Shown here piece after piece: positions 48,818 to 58,895 of a stretch of 64,000 nucleotides of DNA. The notes beneath the pieces are model-generated. The model worked only from the letters and a program-made list of their open reading frames with translations. It ran no database searches and was not told where the DNA came from. This DNA is from Streptomyces lateritius (lineage in GTDB: Bacteria; Actinomycetota; Actinomycetes; Streptomycetales; Streptomycetaceae): the NCBI RefSeq assembly GCF_014649715.1, contig NZ_BMTO01000007.1:361509-425508 (forward strand), written 5' to 3'. Made by a program: the position numbers and the translations under genes. Position 1 is the stretch's first letter. Every line of letters starts with the position of its first letter.

Positions 48818-50134
48818 ATGCGCAGAATCCGAGCCGCAGCCGTCGGCGCCGTCACCCTTTCGCTCGTCCTCGCCGCGGCCGCCTGCGGCGGCGGCTCGTC
48901 CGGCTCGGAGGGCTCCAACGAGCAGCCGAGGACACTCACGTACTGGGCCACGAACCAGGGCGCCAATCTCGAGGTCGACAAGAAGGTTCTCCAGCCCGAG
49001 CTAGACAAGTTCGAGAAGGAGACCGGCATCGAGGTGAAGCTGGAGGTCGTGCCCTGGGGCGACCTGCTCAACCGCATCCTCACCGCCACCACCTCCGGCC
49101 AGGGCCCCGACGTCCTGAACATCGGCAACACCTGGAGCGCCTCCCTGCAGTCCAGCGGCGCCCTGCTGCCCTGGGACGCGAAAAACTTCGAGGCGATCGG
49201 CGGCAAGGACCGTTTCGTGGATTCCGCCCTCGGCTCCACCGGCGTCCAGGGTCAGGATCCGGCGGCCGTCCCGCTGTACTCCATGGCTTACGCGCTCTAC
49301 TACAACAAGAAGATGTTCGCCGACGCCGGCATCCAGAAGCCGCCCGCCACATGGGCGGAGATGGCTGAGACCGGCAAAAAGCTCTCCAAGAACGGTACGT
49401 GGGGGCTCGGGGCCGAGGGGTCCAACCTCTCCAACAACATCCACCAGGTGTTCGTCCTCGGCAAGCAGCACAACGCGGACTTCTTCACCCCTGACGGCAA
49501 GGCCGACTTCACCTCCGACGGCGCCGTGGCCGCGGTCAAGCAGTACGTCGACCTGATGGCCAAGGACAAGATCATCGCGCCCGGCAACGCCGAGTACGCG
49601 CAGAATCAGTCCCTGAGCGACTTCGCCAAGGACAAGACGGCCATGGTCCTGTGGCAGACCGCGTCGGCCACCTTCAAGGCCCAGGGCATGAGTGAGGACG
49701 AGTGGGGAGTGGCGCCCGCACCGGTGCAGTCCGGTAGGCCCGGCCCGGGCGCCGCCGCCAACTCCATGGTCGCCGGCATCAACATGGCCGTCTTCAAGAA
49801 CACCAAAAACATCGACGGCGCCAAGAAGTTCGTCAAGTTCATGACCAGCGACGAAGAGCAGGTCATTCTCAACAAGGCATACGGCTCCATCCCGCCGGTC
49901 AAGACCGCCCAACAGGACCCGGCCTTCAACACCCCCGCACTCGCTGTCCTGCGCGAGACCCTGGCCACCAGTGCCGCCGCCCTCCCGCAGGTTCCCGAGG
50001 AGTCGCAGTTCGAGACGGTGGTCGGCACCGCGGTCAAGGAACTCTTCGCCGAGGCGGCCGCCGGCCGGCCGGTGACCACGGAGTCGGTGCGGGCCAAGCT
50101 CGAAAAGGCCCAGCAGCAGATGCCGAAGAAGTGA
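48818..50134 (+). CDS. ABC sugar transporter binding lipoprotein (third importer)
   Basis: A 438-aa family 1 binding protein. I start it at ATG 48818 (ribosome site GGAAGG), giving MRRIRAAAVGAVTLSLVL and a lipobox LAAAAC; a longer upstream frame overlaps the promoter. Segments LTYWATNQGANLEVDKKVLQ, SGQGPDVLNIGNTW and YSMAYALYYNKKMF fit the family. It heads a binding protein-permease-permease-GH1 operon, suggesting a beta-glucoside or cello-oligosaccharide ligand. Confidence 0.93.
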   Translation: MRRIRAAAVGAVTLSLVLAAAACGGGSSGSEGSNEQPRTLTYWATNQGANLEVDKKVLQPELDKFEKETGIEVKLEVVPWGDLLNRILTATTSGQGPDVLNIGNTWSASLQSSGALLPWDAKNFEAIGGKDRFVDSALGSTGVQGQDPAAVPLYSMAYALYYNKKMFADAGIQKPPATWAEMAETGKKLSKNGTWGLGAEGSNLSNNIHQVFVLGKQHNADFFTPDGKADFTSDGAVAAVKQYVDLMAKDKIIAPGNAEYAQNQSLSDFAKDKTAMVLWQTASATFKAQGMSEDEWGVAPAPVQSGRPGPGAAANSMVAGINMAVFKNTKNIDGAKKFVKFMTSDEEQVILNKAYGSIPPVKTAQQDPAFNTPALAVLRETLATSAAALPQVPEESQFETVVGTAVKELFAEAAAGRPVTTESVRAKLEKAQQQMPKK

Positions 50135-51144
50135 GTGCGGACACCTCGATGACTCTCACCGCTGCCCCCGAAACGGGCGAGCGGACAGCACGGAAGAACT
50201 CTCCCGGAGGGGCGCGGGGCCCGCGTCGCTCCGGGCGGCTGCGCCGCGTCGGCCTGCCGTACCTCCTGCTGCTTCCCGCCCTGATCCTGGAACTCCTGGT
50301 CCACCTGGTGCCGATGGTGATCGGCATCGTCGTGAGCTTCAAGGAGCTCACCCAGTTCTACGTCCGCGACTGGGGCACCGCGCCCTGGGCGGGGTTCGAC
50401 AACTACTCACTCGCCATCGACGTCAACGCCCCTGTGGGGGAGGCGCTGCTGCGGTCCTTCGCCACCACGTGCCTGTTCACCCTGTCCTCGGTCGGGCTGT
50501 GCTGGCTCCTCGGCACCGCCGCCGCGATCTTCATGCAGGAGACCTTCCGCGGCCGGGGCCTCCTGCGCACGGTCTTCCTCGTTCCCTACGCCCTGCCGGT
50601 CTACGCCGCCGTCATCACCTGGGCGTTCATGTTCCAGCGGGACAACGGCCTGGTGAACCACGTGCTGCACGACCAGCTCGGGCTCACCGACACCCCGCCG
50701 TTCTGGCTGATCGGCGAGAACAGCTTCGTCACCCTGCTCGTCGTCTCGGTCTGGAAGGGCTGGCCCTTCGCCTTCCTCATCATGATGGCCGGCCTGCAGA
50801 ACATCCCCCGGGAGATCTACGAGGCCGCGGCGCTGGACGGCGCGGGCGTCTGGCAGCAGGTCCGCCGGATCACGCTGCCCTCGCTGCGCCCGGTCAACCA
50901 GGTCCTCGTCCTCGTCCTCTTCCTGTGGACGTTCAACGACTTCAACACCCCCTTCGTCCTCTTCGGCAAGGCGGCACCGGAGGCGGCGGACCTGATCTCC
51001 CTGCACATCTACCAGTCCTCGTTCCAGACCTGGAACTTCGGCGCGGGCTCCGCCATGTCGGTCCTCCTGCTCCTGTTCCTGCTCGTCGTGACAGGCGCCT
51101 ACCTCCTGCTCACCTCCCGAGGAAGGAAGGCCACCGATGCCTAG
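50131..51144 (+). CDS. ABC sugar transporter permease, MalF type (third importer)
   Basis: A 337-aa permease starting at a GTG that overlaps the binding-protein stop. Six or more hydrophobic helices follow a 40-residue basic leader. The EAA loop is EAAALDGAGVWQQVRRITLP. The distinct VSFKELTQFYVRDW loop is typical of this permease group. No partner ATPase is encoded nearby. Confidence 0.93.
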   Translation: MSADTSMTLTAAPETGERTARKNSPGGARGPRRSGRLRRVGLPYLLLLPALILELLVHLVPMVIGIVVSFKELTQFYVRDWGTAPWAGFDNYSLAIDVNAPVGEALLRSFATTCLFTLSSVGLCWLLGTAAAIFMQETFRGRGLLRTVFLVPYALPVYAAVITWAFMFQRDNGLVNHVLHDQLGLTDTPPFWLIGENSFVTLLVVSVWKGWPFAFLIMMAGLQNIPREIYEAAALDGAGVWQQVRRITLPSLRPVNQVLVLVLFLWTFNDFNTPFVLFGKAAPEAADLISLHIYQSSFQTWNFGAGSAMSVLLLLFLLVVTGAYLLLTSRGRKATDA

Positions 51145-52012
51145 TCACTCCCGGCGGCCGGTCCGCTCCCCGATGGCCGCCCCGCGGTCCTTCCTGTGGA
51201 GTCGGCGGATCTTCCTGACGCTGCTCACCGGCTTCGTCCTGCTACCGGTCTACGTCATGGTCTCCAGCTCCCTGAAGCCGCTGCAGGACGTCTCGGGGGC
51301 GTTCCGGTGGATCCCCTCGGGACTCACCGTCCGTCCGTACTTCGACATCTGGGAAACCGTTCCGCTGGCCGACTACTTCATGAACTCCCTGATCGTGGCG
51401 GGTTCGGCGACCGTCTGCTCCGTCACCATCGCCGTATTCGCGGCCTACGCGGTCAGCCGCTACTCCTTCCGGGGCAAGCGCGTCTTCACGGTCACGGTGC
51501 TCTCGACCCAGATGTTCCCCGGCATCCTGTTCCTGCTGCCGCTGTTCCTCATCTACGTCAACATCGGCAACGCCACCGGAATCGCCCTGTTCGGTTCGCG
51601 GGGCGGGCTGATCCTCACGTATCTCACCTTCTCCCTGCCGTTCTCCATCTGGATGCTCATCGGCTACTTCGACTCGGTGCCCCGAGACCTGGACGAGGCG
51701 GCCAAGGTGGACGGCTGCGGCCCGCTCGGCGCGCTCTTCCGGGTCGTCGTGCCCGCCGCAGTCCCGGGCATCGTGGCCGTCGCCGTGTACGCCTTCATGA
51801 CCGCGTGGGGCGAGGTCCTGTTCGCCTCCGTGATGACCAACGACACCACCCGGACCCTCGCCGTCGGCCTCCAGGGCTACTCCACCCAGAACGACGTGTA
51901 CTGGAACCAGGTCATGGCCGCCTCCCTGGTCGTGAGCCTCCCGGTCGTCGCCGGCTTCCTTCTCCTCCAGCGCTACCTCGTCACCGGACTCACCGCCGGT
52001 GCCGTCAAGTAA
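51137..52012 (+). CDS. ABC sugar transporter permease, MalG type (third importer)
   Basis: A 291-aa permease overlapping the MalF gene by 8 bp. The EAA loop is DEAAKVDGCGPLGALFRVVVP and the C-terminus YLVTGLTAGAVK is typical of MalG subunits. Forms the channel with the preceding permease. The beta-glucosidase follows 55 bp later on the same transcript. Confidence 0.93.
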   Translation: MPSHSRRPVRSPMAAPRSFLWSRRIFLTLLTGFVLLPVYVMVSSSLKPLQDVSGAFRWIPSGLTVRPYFDIWETVPLADYFMNSLIVAGSATVCSVTIAVFAAYAVSRYSFRGKRVFTVTVLSTQMFPGILFLLPLFLIYVNIGNATGIALFGSRGGLILTYLTFSLPFSIWMLIGYFDSVPRDLDEAAKVDGCGPLGALFRVVVPAAVPGIVAVAVYAFMTAWGEVLFASVMTNDTTRTLAVGLQGYSTQNDVYWNQVMAASLVVSLPVVAGFLLLQRYLVTGLTAGAVK

Positions 52013-52067
52013 CCGTGGACATCACCCCCCTCGCCTCACCCCTCCGATCACCCCAGAGAGGCCCTCT

Positions 52068-53423
<1,356 letters not shown>

Positions 53424-53448
53424 CCCGCGGCACGGAGGGCGGGAGCGG

Positions 53449-53482
53449 CTCCTGCCGACGGGCGCGCGTGCGCCGGCAGGAG
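53449..53482 (+). terminator. Hairpin after GH1 gene
   Basis: CTCCTGCCG (53449-53457) pairs perfectly with CGGCAGGAG (53474-53482) around a GC-rich loop, 26 bp after the GH1 stop. Confidence 0.55.
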
Positions 53483-53500
53483 GTTCACGGAAGTGACAGG

Positions 53501-53536
53501 CTGAGGTGACGGGCGGCCTGCCGCCGGTCACCTCAG
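53501..53536. terminator. Long hairpin at the 3' end of the LacI gene
   Basis: CTGAGGTGACGGGCGG pairs with CCGCCGGTCACCTCAG with one mismatch and a short loop. It overlaps the LacI stop codon (53533) and can stop transcripts from both directions. Confidence 0.65.
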
Positions 53537-54552
53537 GCGGACGCCCGTACGACCAGCTTCGGTTCGAAGATCACGGTCCTGGGCTCTGTACGCGCACCCT
53601 GGACCTGCTCGTTCAGGAGCCTGGCCATCGTCGCGGCCATGTCCTCCACGGGTTGGCGCACGGTGGTCAGGGGCGGCCGGCACGTCACCGCGACGCTCGA
53701 GTCGTCGAAGCCTATGACGGCGACGTCCTCCGGGACCCTCTTGCCCAGCTCACGAAGAACCTGACAAGCCCCTTGCGCCATCAGGTCGTTGGCCGCGAAC
53801 ACGCCGTCCACCTGGGGATGCTCCCGCAGTAGCGTGGACATCGCCGCCGCGCCGCTGTCGAGGGTGAAGGTGCCCTCGACGACCGGGGGTGGACGTCGGC
53901 CCGCGCGGGCCAGAGCGTCGCGGAACCCGGTGAGACGGTCCTGGCCGGCTTGGAGCTCCGATGGAGCGCTGATCGCCGTGATGTGCCGGCAACCGCGTGC
54001 CAACAGATGAGCGCCGGCCAGCTCGCCCCCGGCGTAGTGGTCCAGGTCGACGTAACTGATCGGTGCCGTCCGGCCGGGACGGGCGAACAGGACGGTCGGA
54101 ATCCGAGCGGAGAGGAGCATCTCGGGCAGCGGGTCGTCGGCCAGGATCGACACCACCAGCACCCCGTCGGCGCTGCCCTGCCGCACGTAGTCGACCACCT
54201 GCTTCCTGGCCGCCTGCGATTCGGCGAACAGCAGCACCGGGTGCATCGCGCGGGCCCGGAGGTACCCCAGGGCGCCGCTCACCACACGGCCGAAGAACGG
54301 ATCGGCGAAAACCCGGGCGGCGAAAGCGTCTCCCGCCCCGGAGACGACGAGGGCCACGGTTTCCGCTCGCCGGGTAACCAGCGACCTTGCCGCACGGTTG
54401 GGGGTGTAACCGGTGCGCTCGATCGCGTGACGGACCAGCTCCTGGATGTCGGGATCGACGTTGCGCACACCGTTCACGACCCGCGACACGGTCGCACGAG
54501 AGACCCCCGCCTCCCGCGCAACATCCTCCAACGTCGGGGCCTGCCTGTTCAC
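53533..54552 (-). CDS. LacI-family transcriptional regulator
   Basis: A 339-aa repressor with helix-turn-helix TLEDVAREAGVSRATVSRVVNG, hinge NRAARSLVTRRAET, and the sugar domain (VALVVSGAGDAFAARVFAD, GVFAANDLMAQGACQVLREL, VIGFDDSSVAV). Convergent with the GH1 operon, which it may regulate together with the ROK protein, although no matching palindrome was seen near its own start. It is the last intact gene before the mobile-element debris. Confidence 0.95.
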   Translation of the reverse strand: MNRQAPTLEDVAREAGVSRATVSRVVNGVRNVDPDIQELVRHAIERTGYTPNRAARSLVTRRAETVALVVSGAGDAFAARVFADPFFGRVVSGALGYLRARAMHPVLLFAESQAARKQVVDYVRQGSADGVLVVSILADDPLPEMLLSARIPTVLFARPGRTAPISYVDLDHYAGGELAGAHLLARGCRHITAISAPSELQAGQDRLTGFRDALARAGRRPPPVVEGTFTLDSGAAAMSTLLREHPQVDGVFAANDLMAQGACQVLRELGKRVPEDVAVIGFDDSSVAVTCRPPLTTVRQPVEDMAATMARLLNEQVQGARTEPRTVIFEPKLVVRASA

Positions 54553-54561
54553 CCCCGAACC

Positions 54562-55236
54562 CTACCGTCGGCGACGCCCCCATCGGCAGGGGCCACCCGC
54601 CTTCACCCGCTCGAGGAAGCGCAGGCTCATGTCGCCGGTGACGCCGGTGGCCGGTGGCGTCGAACTCGAACCGAGTGGGGTGACCCAGGGATCGATCTGG
54701 GCGGTGACCTGCGGGCGGTCGTCGGGGACGTACGTGGTGGCCGCGCCCTGCGAGTTGGTGTACCGGCTGATCCTTTCACCGGTTTCCGGGTGGATGCCGT
54801 AGGGGAAGGTCGACGGCAGTTGGCCGTCAGGGCCTATGCGTGGGTGACCGCGGTTGGGGTGCCGTCGGAGCGGTGCGAGAGGACGATCCGGTTGTGGCTT
54901 CGATCGGTCAGCTTCGTCAGCCAGCAAGTGGGTGGGGGCCTTCCAGAGGGAGGACCGGGGGTCGGCCGGGGGAGGGAGGCCTGGGCAGATCAGGGTGGAG
55001 CCGTCCTCACGGGCCCAGATCGCCCCGGTGCCCTGCGTGTCGAGTTCCAGACGCTCGTCGAGGATGGAGGCCCCACTACGGCCGAAGAAGTTGCCGTAGC
55101 GATAATCGGAGAGATGAGTGCGGCGCGGATGAGAGGAGAGTGCCCGGGAGGGACGGCTCAGTGGGGGAGGGGGGCATCTCACCCGTGGCGACGTCGACCG
55201 GGTCGTTCGCGCACTTCTTGTTGAGCTCGATCCCCT
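54562..55236 (-). pseudogene. Degenerate RHS/DUF6531 gene fragment
   Basis: Minus-strand remnants of an RHS-family (YD-repeat polymorphic toxin type) protein, scattered over different frames. CANDPVDVATGEMP (about 55172-55217) is the classic DUF6531 start. DYRYGNFFGRSGASILDERL and WAREDGSTLI are the typical following segments in one frame, and SDGTPTAVTHA appears in another. Several frameshifts and no open frame across it show it is dead. No toxin tip or immunity gene is evident. Confidence 0.75.
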
Positions 55237-55246
55237 GCCCGGCCGT

Positions 55247-55443
55247 GCAGGAACGCCCGGAACCTCCGGCCCTGGGCGTGGTCCTCGAACGGGTGGTAGC
55301 CGTACGCGTCGCGGACCTCCCACGCGTGCTCGGACGTCGTCTTCAACCGCTCGGGGTACTCCTTGACACGGATGACGTCACGGGACAGCCCTGCGGAGGC
55401 CGGCGGGATGACGACGGTGACGCGGGGCAGGTGCGTGTGATCG
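55247..55443 (-). mobile_element. Fragment of a Tn3-family transposase (DUF4158 region)
   Basis: On the minus strand the segment YPERLKTTSEHAWEVRDAYG followed by YHPFEDHAQGRRFRAFLHGR matches the N-terminal DUF4158 region of Tn3-type TnpA proteins. It is about 65 codons long with no start or C-terminus and runs directly into the RHS remnant. Not functional. Confidence 0.65.
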
Positions 55444-55449
55444 GGCCAC

Positions 55450-55520
55450 GCTGGGGTCGCGCTCGGTGAGCCGGTTCTTCAGCCGGTAGCTGGGGCCGTG
55501 GAGGGTGATGAGTCGTGGAC
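55450..55520 (-). mobile_element. Short remnant resembling the IstB C-terminus (IS21)
   Basis: LITLHGPSYRLKNRL on the minus strand resembles the conserved tail of IS21 IstB helper ATPases, with a CHH segment in another frame upstream. Only about 25 codons remain, so the assignment is tentative. Confidence 0.4.
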
Positions 55521-55651
55521 ATCATGTGGTGACACCCCCTCCCGCCTTGCCACAGCGTCCGTGACCACACGACCGCTGCGGCAACGCGGGAGGCCGGACC
55601 GGCGCGACAAGCTTCGAATGGCGGGCCGGTCGGCGGGGTAAGGCTGCGTGG

Positions 55652-55945
55652 GTGACGCACCAGTGGATCATCGTGTCGGGGTCTGTGAACACGTTCGCCA
55701 TCGACCCGCCGGCCATCGCGGCCAGCCTGCCGCGGCCGCCCCTCGGGACGGTCGCGGTCGAGGCGATGCCGTGGGAATTGCAGGTGGGCGACGTCGTTCC
55801 CTACGACGACTGCATCGGTCGGCCGATCGCCGACATACACGCCGTCGGCCCCGGACACCGCGCCAGACGCCTCATCCTGACCGACCTGCCGCCCCTGACC
55901 GTCCGCCACAAGCTGCGTGTGTACCGTGCAGTGCAGCGCCTCTGA
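55652..55945 (+). CDS. Small hypothetical protein
   Basis: A 97-aa protein from a GTG at 55652. I do not recognise the family. It shows a well-formed mixed alpha/beta sequence (IIVSGSVNTFAID, PWELQVGDVVPYDD, RRLILTDLPPLTVRHKLRVY) with no signal or membrane helix. Flanked on both sides by transposon debris, so it may be cargo of a lost element. Coding is supported by codon use but not certain. Confidence 0.55.
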   Translation: MTHQWIIVSGSVNTFAIDPPAIAASLPRPPLGTVAVEAMPWELQVGDVVPYDDCIGRPIADIHAVGPGHRARRLILTDLPPLTVRHKLRVYRAVQRL

Positions 55946-56192
55946 GCACCTGGTCGAGGCGGCGGTCCAACCGCGGATGTGCTCGTCGGCAAGGGTCACC
56001 CAAAGGGGCAGCGACTTACCCAACGGTGTCGGGTGTGGCTTTCAGTGGTCGCGGTCCGTTGCTTCCCACCATTCGCTGTCCTCCCCCCGGGACTCGGCTG
56101 TTGATTGGGAATTGCGATCCGATCGCTGAGTAGGTACTGGCCAGCGAACTCGTCTGCGGTGCCCGGTGGCAGGCGACCGGTGGAGAGTGCGC

Positions 56193-56396
56193 ATGACAGC
56201 GATCAGGGCCGGTATCGACGCCGGTAAGACTCATCACCACCACGTGGTGATCGATGGCGGCGGCAAGCGGCTGCTGTCACGGCGGGTGGCCCCATCGGAC
56301 CGGGGAGGGGCGGGTCGGGTGGCACGTGAGGCGCTGCCCGACCTTGAGGCTGTCCGGTCGTTGTCTCGGAGGCGCTTCAGGAGGTTGTCAGGTTGA
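56193..56396 (+). mobile_element. IS110-family transposase, 5' fragment
   Basis: The ATG frame begins MTAIRAGIDAGKTHHHHVVI, the DEDD-transposase start of IS110 elements with the first catalytic Asp. Homology fades after about 35 residues, and the remainder overlaps the 3' end of the nuclease gene on the other strand. The element is cut, with about 85% missing. Confidence 0.75.
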
Positions 56397-57003
56397 TCAT
56401 CCTGTGGTCGGACAGACCGCTGTCTATGACACGGCAGGCGTAGGAGGGCCCTTGAGGTCCGAAGATGTAGTCGATTTTGTTGCCGCCATCCGTGGCCTCG
56501 CCGGCGTGCGGTGAGGCCGGAGTCGGCTGCCCGCACTCCTGATGGCCGGTGTAGAGGGTACTGAGGTAGCTGACGTCCTGCGTGGTGGTGTTGAGATCGC
56601 CGCCGTAGCAGGTGGTGTAACCGCCGGCAGTGAGCGTGTCGACGTTCTCGCGCATCTTCACGGCCTGCTTCGGACGGAAGCGGTTGTGGGGATCCGTGTC
56701 GTCACCGGCCAAATTGCCGTTGGAGTCGCGGTAGGGACCGCTGCTGAAGTGGGCGTTGCAGTATGCGGAACCCTCGGCCGGAACGACTGCGCAGAGCATG
56801 GGCCGCTGCTCCGTGCCGGCCGGCGACGGCAGGACGGTGCCCTGGTACCAGGTGTTGTTTTCGGGCACCGCAAGGACGACGCCGAAGGCTCCTCGGTCGA
56901 TGTCGTCAGTGCCGTCCGAGCAGTTCTTCTGCGCTTGGATGACGGTGCCGTCACTTGCGGTGGCCACCTTGTAGTACGTCGGCATGAACCGGGCACCCAG
57001 TGT
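56377..57003 (-). pseudogene. 5'-truncated endonuclease/exonuclease/phosphatase-family protein
   Basis: Encodes the C-terminal two thirds of a secreted EEP-fold phosphodiesterase/nuclease: TCYGGDLNTTT (Asp/Asn motif), GNKIDYIFGP and the final SGLSDHRMI catalytic Asp-His. Homology starts near TLGARFMPTYYKVA at about 57003, exactly where an IS5-type fragment in another frame ends. The signal peptide and the first roughly 120 residues, with the first catalytic motifs, are gone. The internal ATG at 56985 leaves a 202-aa frame that is unlikely to be active. GC is lower than in flanking genes. Confidence 0.75.
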
Positions 57004-57236
57004 GTCCAGTCCCGCAGACGCCGCCAGGCCGTCACTCCGCTGCAGCCGATCCGCTCCGTGGGCACATCCGCCCCGCTCACGCCCTTGCGGAACACGTAAA
57101 CGATCCCGCGCAGGGCAGCCCGGTCATCCGCCGGCAGCCGACCGGGATACCTCCGGCGCCTCGACGGACGCGGAGGCAGCAATGGGGCTACGTTCCCACA
57201 GGTCAGCAGGCACAAGATCATCCGGCACCCACACAA
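57003..57236 (-). mobile_element. IS5-family transposase, N-terminal fragment
   Basis: DDRAALRGIVYVFRKGVSGA and CSGVTAWRRLRDWT are the conserved opening of IS5/ISL2-type Streptomyces transposases (DUF4096 region). The frame begins around 57236 and breaks at about 57003, where the nuclease sequence begins. A deletion between the IS and the nuclease gene explains the fusion. Confidence 0.8.
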
Positions 57237-57297
57237 CTCTGCCGCCCCTCAACGTCAACTGCCCAGCCTGACAAGCGACTGATTCCGAGATGATCAG

Positions 57298-57825
57298 CTA
57301 GTCGCTGAGGAGCCGCTCCCACAGCAGCCCGTCCCGCCAGCTCCCATCGAGAAAGATCGAGGAGTGCGCGACGCCGTACGGACTGAACCCGTTGCGGCGC
57401 AACACCCGCTGCGACGGCAGATTCTCCAGATTGGTGGACGCCTCGGCGCGGTGCAACCCGAGTTCGTCCGTCATCACCCGGAGTACAAGCCCGACGGCGT
57501 TCCCGGCGTGCCCTTGATTCTGGGCGACGCTGGCGATCCAGTATCCGACGGAGCCGCGGCGCAGGTGCGGCTGCGGCAGGATGCCTCCGACGGTGACCTG
57601 CCCGATCACCTGGTCGTCGGCGAGCACCACACCCGGCCAGACCGTGCCGGCCCGGTATCCGGACAGCAGGCTGTCGATCCGTTCTGCCTGGCCCTCCGGG
57701 GTGAAGAAGTCGGCCGATTGGGCCGGTTCCCACGGCCGAAAAGCCTCGAAGTCCCGCACGCGATGCGCAGCGATCGGAGCGGCGTCGGTGGGCTCGATCA
57801 AGCGGATCCTGGTGCTGCTGCCCAT
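57298..57825 (-). CDS. GNAT acetyltransferase, RimJ/RimL-like
   Basis: A 175-aa N-acetyltransferase (from ATG 57825; a longer frame lacks a ribosome site). The acetyl-CoA loop region QNQGHAGNAVGLVLRVMTDE matches the Q/RxxGxG/A pattern, and the RimJ-type end LPSQRVLRRNGFSPYG is present. Substrate unknown; alpha-N-acetylation of a protein or small amine is possible. It appears intact although surrounded by IS debris, so it may be mobile cargo or the original resident gene. Confidence 0.85.
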   Translation of the reverse strand: MGSSTRIRLIEPTDAAPIAAHRVRDFEAFRPWEPAQSADFFTPEGQAERIDSLLSGYRAGTVWPGVVLADDQVIGQVTVGGILPQPHLRRGSVGYWIASVAQNQGHAGNAVGLVLRVMTDELGLHRAEASTNLENLPSQRVLRRNGFSPYGVAHSSIFLDGSWRDGLLWERLLSD

Positions 57826-57879
57826 GGGCTGATCCTCGTCGCAGTGCGTTAGATGAGGCGGCCAGCCTATGTGAGGCTG

Positions 57880-57968
57880 TCCCGTGCCGCCGCACCCTAC
57901 GCTCGCTGGGTCGTCGAGCGGGCCTTCGCCTGGAGCCTGCAACTCGCCTGCATCACCATGGGTTTGTG
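57880..57968 (+). mobile_element. IS5-family transposase, C-terminal scrap
   Basis: YARWVVERAFAWSLQLACITM on the plus strand resembles the conserved C-terminal RWVVERTFAW segment of IS5-type DDE transposases, followed by a stop. An ATTTCA/TGAAAT dyad lies just beyond (57979-57994) and may be an IS end. Confidence 0.7.
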
Positions 57969-57984
57969 ACGGCTCCGCATTTCA

Positions 57985-58895
57985 TTCTGAAATGATCAGT
58001 AAGGCTATTTCGCCTTCCGGGCATGGCTTTCGGGAGCCCGGTACGAGCCGCCGCCCGTGCCGGGGCAGAGGGGAGCGCTTACCGAAACGCCCGGCAACAT
58101 TTCCCCGACTCGAAGCAAAGACGAAGTTGGTGTCGCATAAATGACATGGCACGTGTACGGGCATCCTCCAACTCCCTCCGCCAGAAGCCCCGGTCCACCG
58201 CGCCGAAGGCCGGCTGCCGGGCAGCCGCGTGGAACCGGAGGTGTGGCCGCGGCCCGCGCCTACCTGGCCCGTGAGGGCACCCTGGCGGGCGTCTCACGCG
58301 ACCACGAACATGCCGTGTATGAGGGCCAGGAGCACACGGCGAATCTTGGTGCATGGCCGCTGCTGCCTGTGGACCGCGGCGGGTGCTGAACGCTGGAGGC
58401 ATCGCTGCCTTCCTGTCGCCGGCTCTCGGTACCAGTTGCGCCAACCGCCAGACGGCCGCCCGGGCTGGGGGAGCGACCACCCACGGCACGGGAGCCGCCA
58501 ACGCAAACCTCGCCGCGCTGCCCATCGGCAGCTCGGTCAACCAGTGCGGCGGCGCCGACATGCCAGACCTGGACCAGCCGTGGGCAGCAGGCCCCGCTTA
58601 CAAAAATTCCTGATGACCGAGTTCAACGAGATGCGAAACGACTGAACGAGGCACTCATGAACAGGGCCGAGTAAGCGCCTGGCTCGGCTGACGCGCAAGT
58701 GGACAGATGTCTCTTGTCGCGGCTTTCGAGCTCGTTGACGAGCTTTGCGGCCGGGGCTTGGTGGACGATACGGCCTTCTCTGGCCGCGCCAGCGCTCCCC
58801 GTCGAAGGACCTCGGGCCACGGACCCCATGCGCCCCGGAGGCAGTCGTGGGGCGCCGGCCGTTGGGACGGCGTCCCACGTTCGGATGCATGGGCG
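57985..58895. other. Long interval without a convincing gene
   Basis: About 900 bp with only broken frames on both strands. On the plus strand, 58353-58613 encodes a Gly/Ala-rich segment with paired Cys (ALGTSCANRQ, ALPIGSSVNQCGGADM) that looks like a decayed small secreted protein. No ribosome site, signal peptide or RNA gene was recognised. Confidence 0.5.

Noticed and set aside
56193..56396. Intact IS110 element
   Set aside because: Only the first 35 or so residues of the transposase match; the rest is lost.
58079..58561. A 160-codon minus-strand frame
   Set aside because: Biased composition, no ribosome site and no domain; the region looks decayed.
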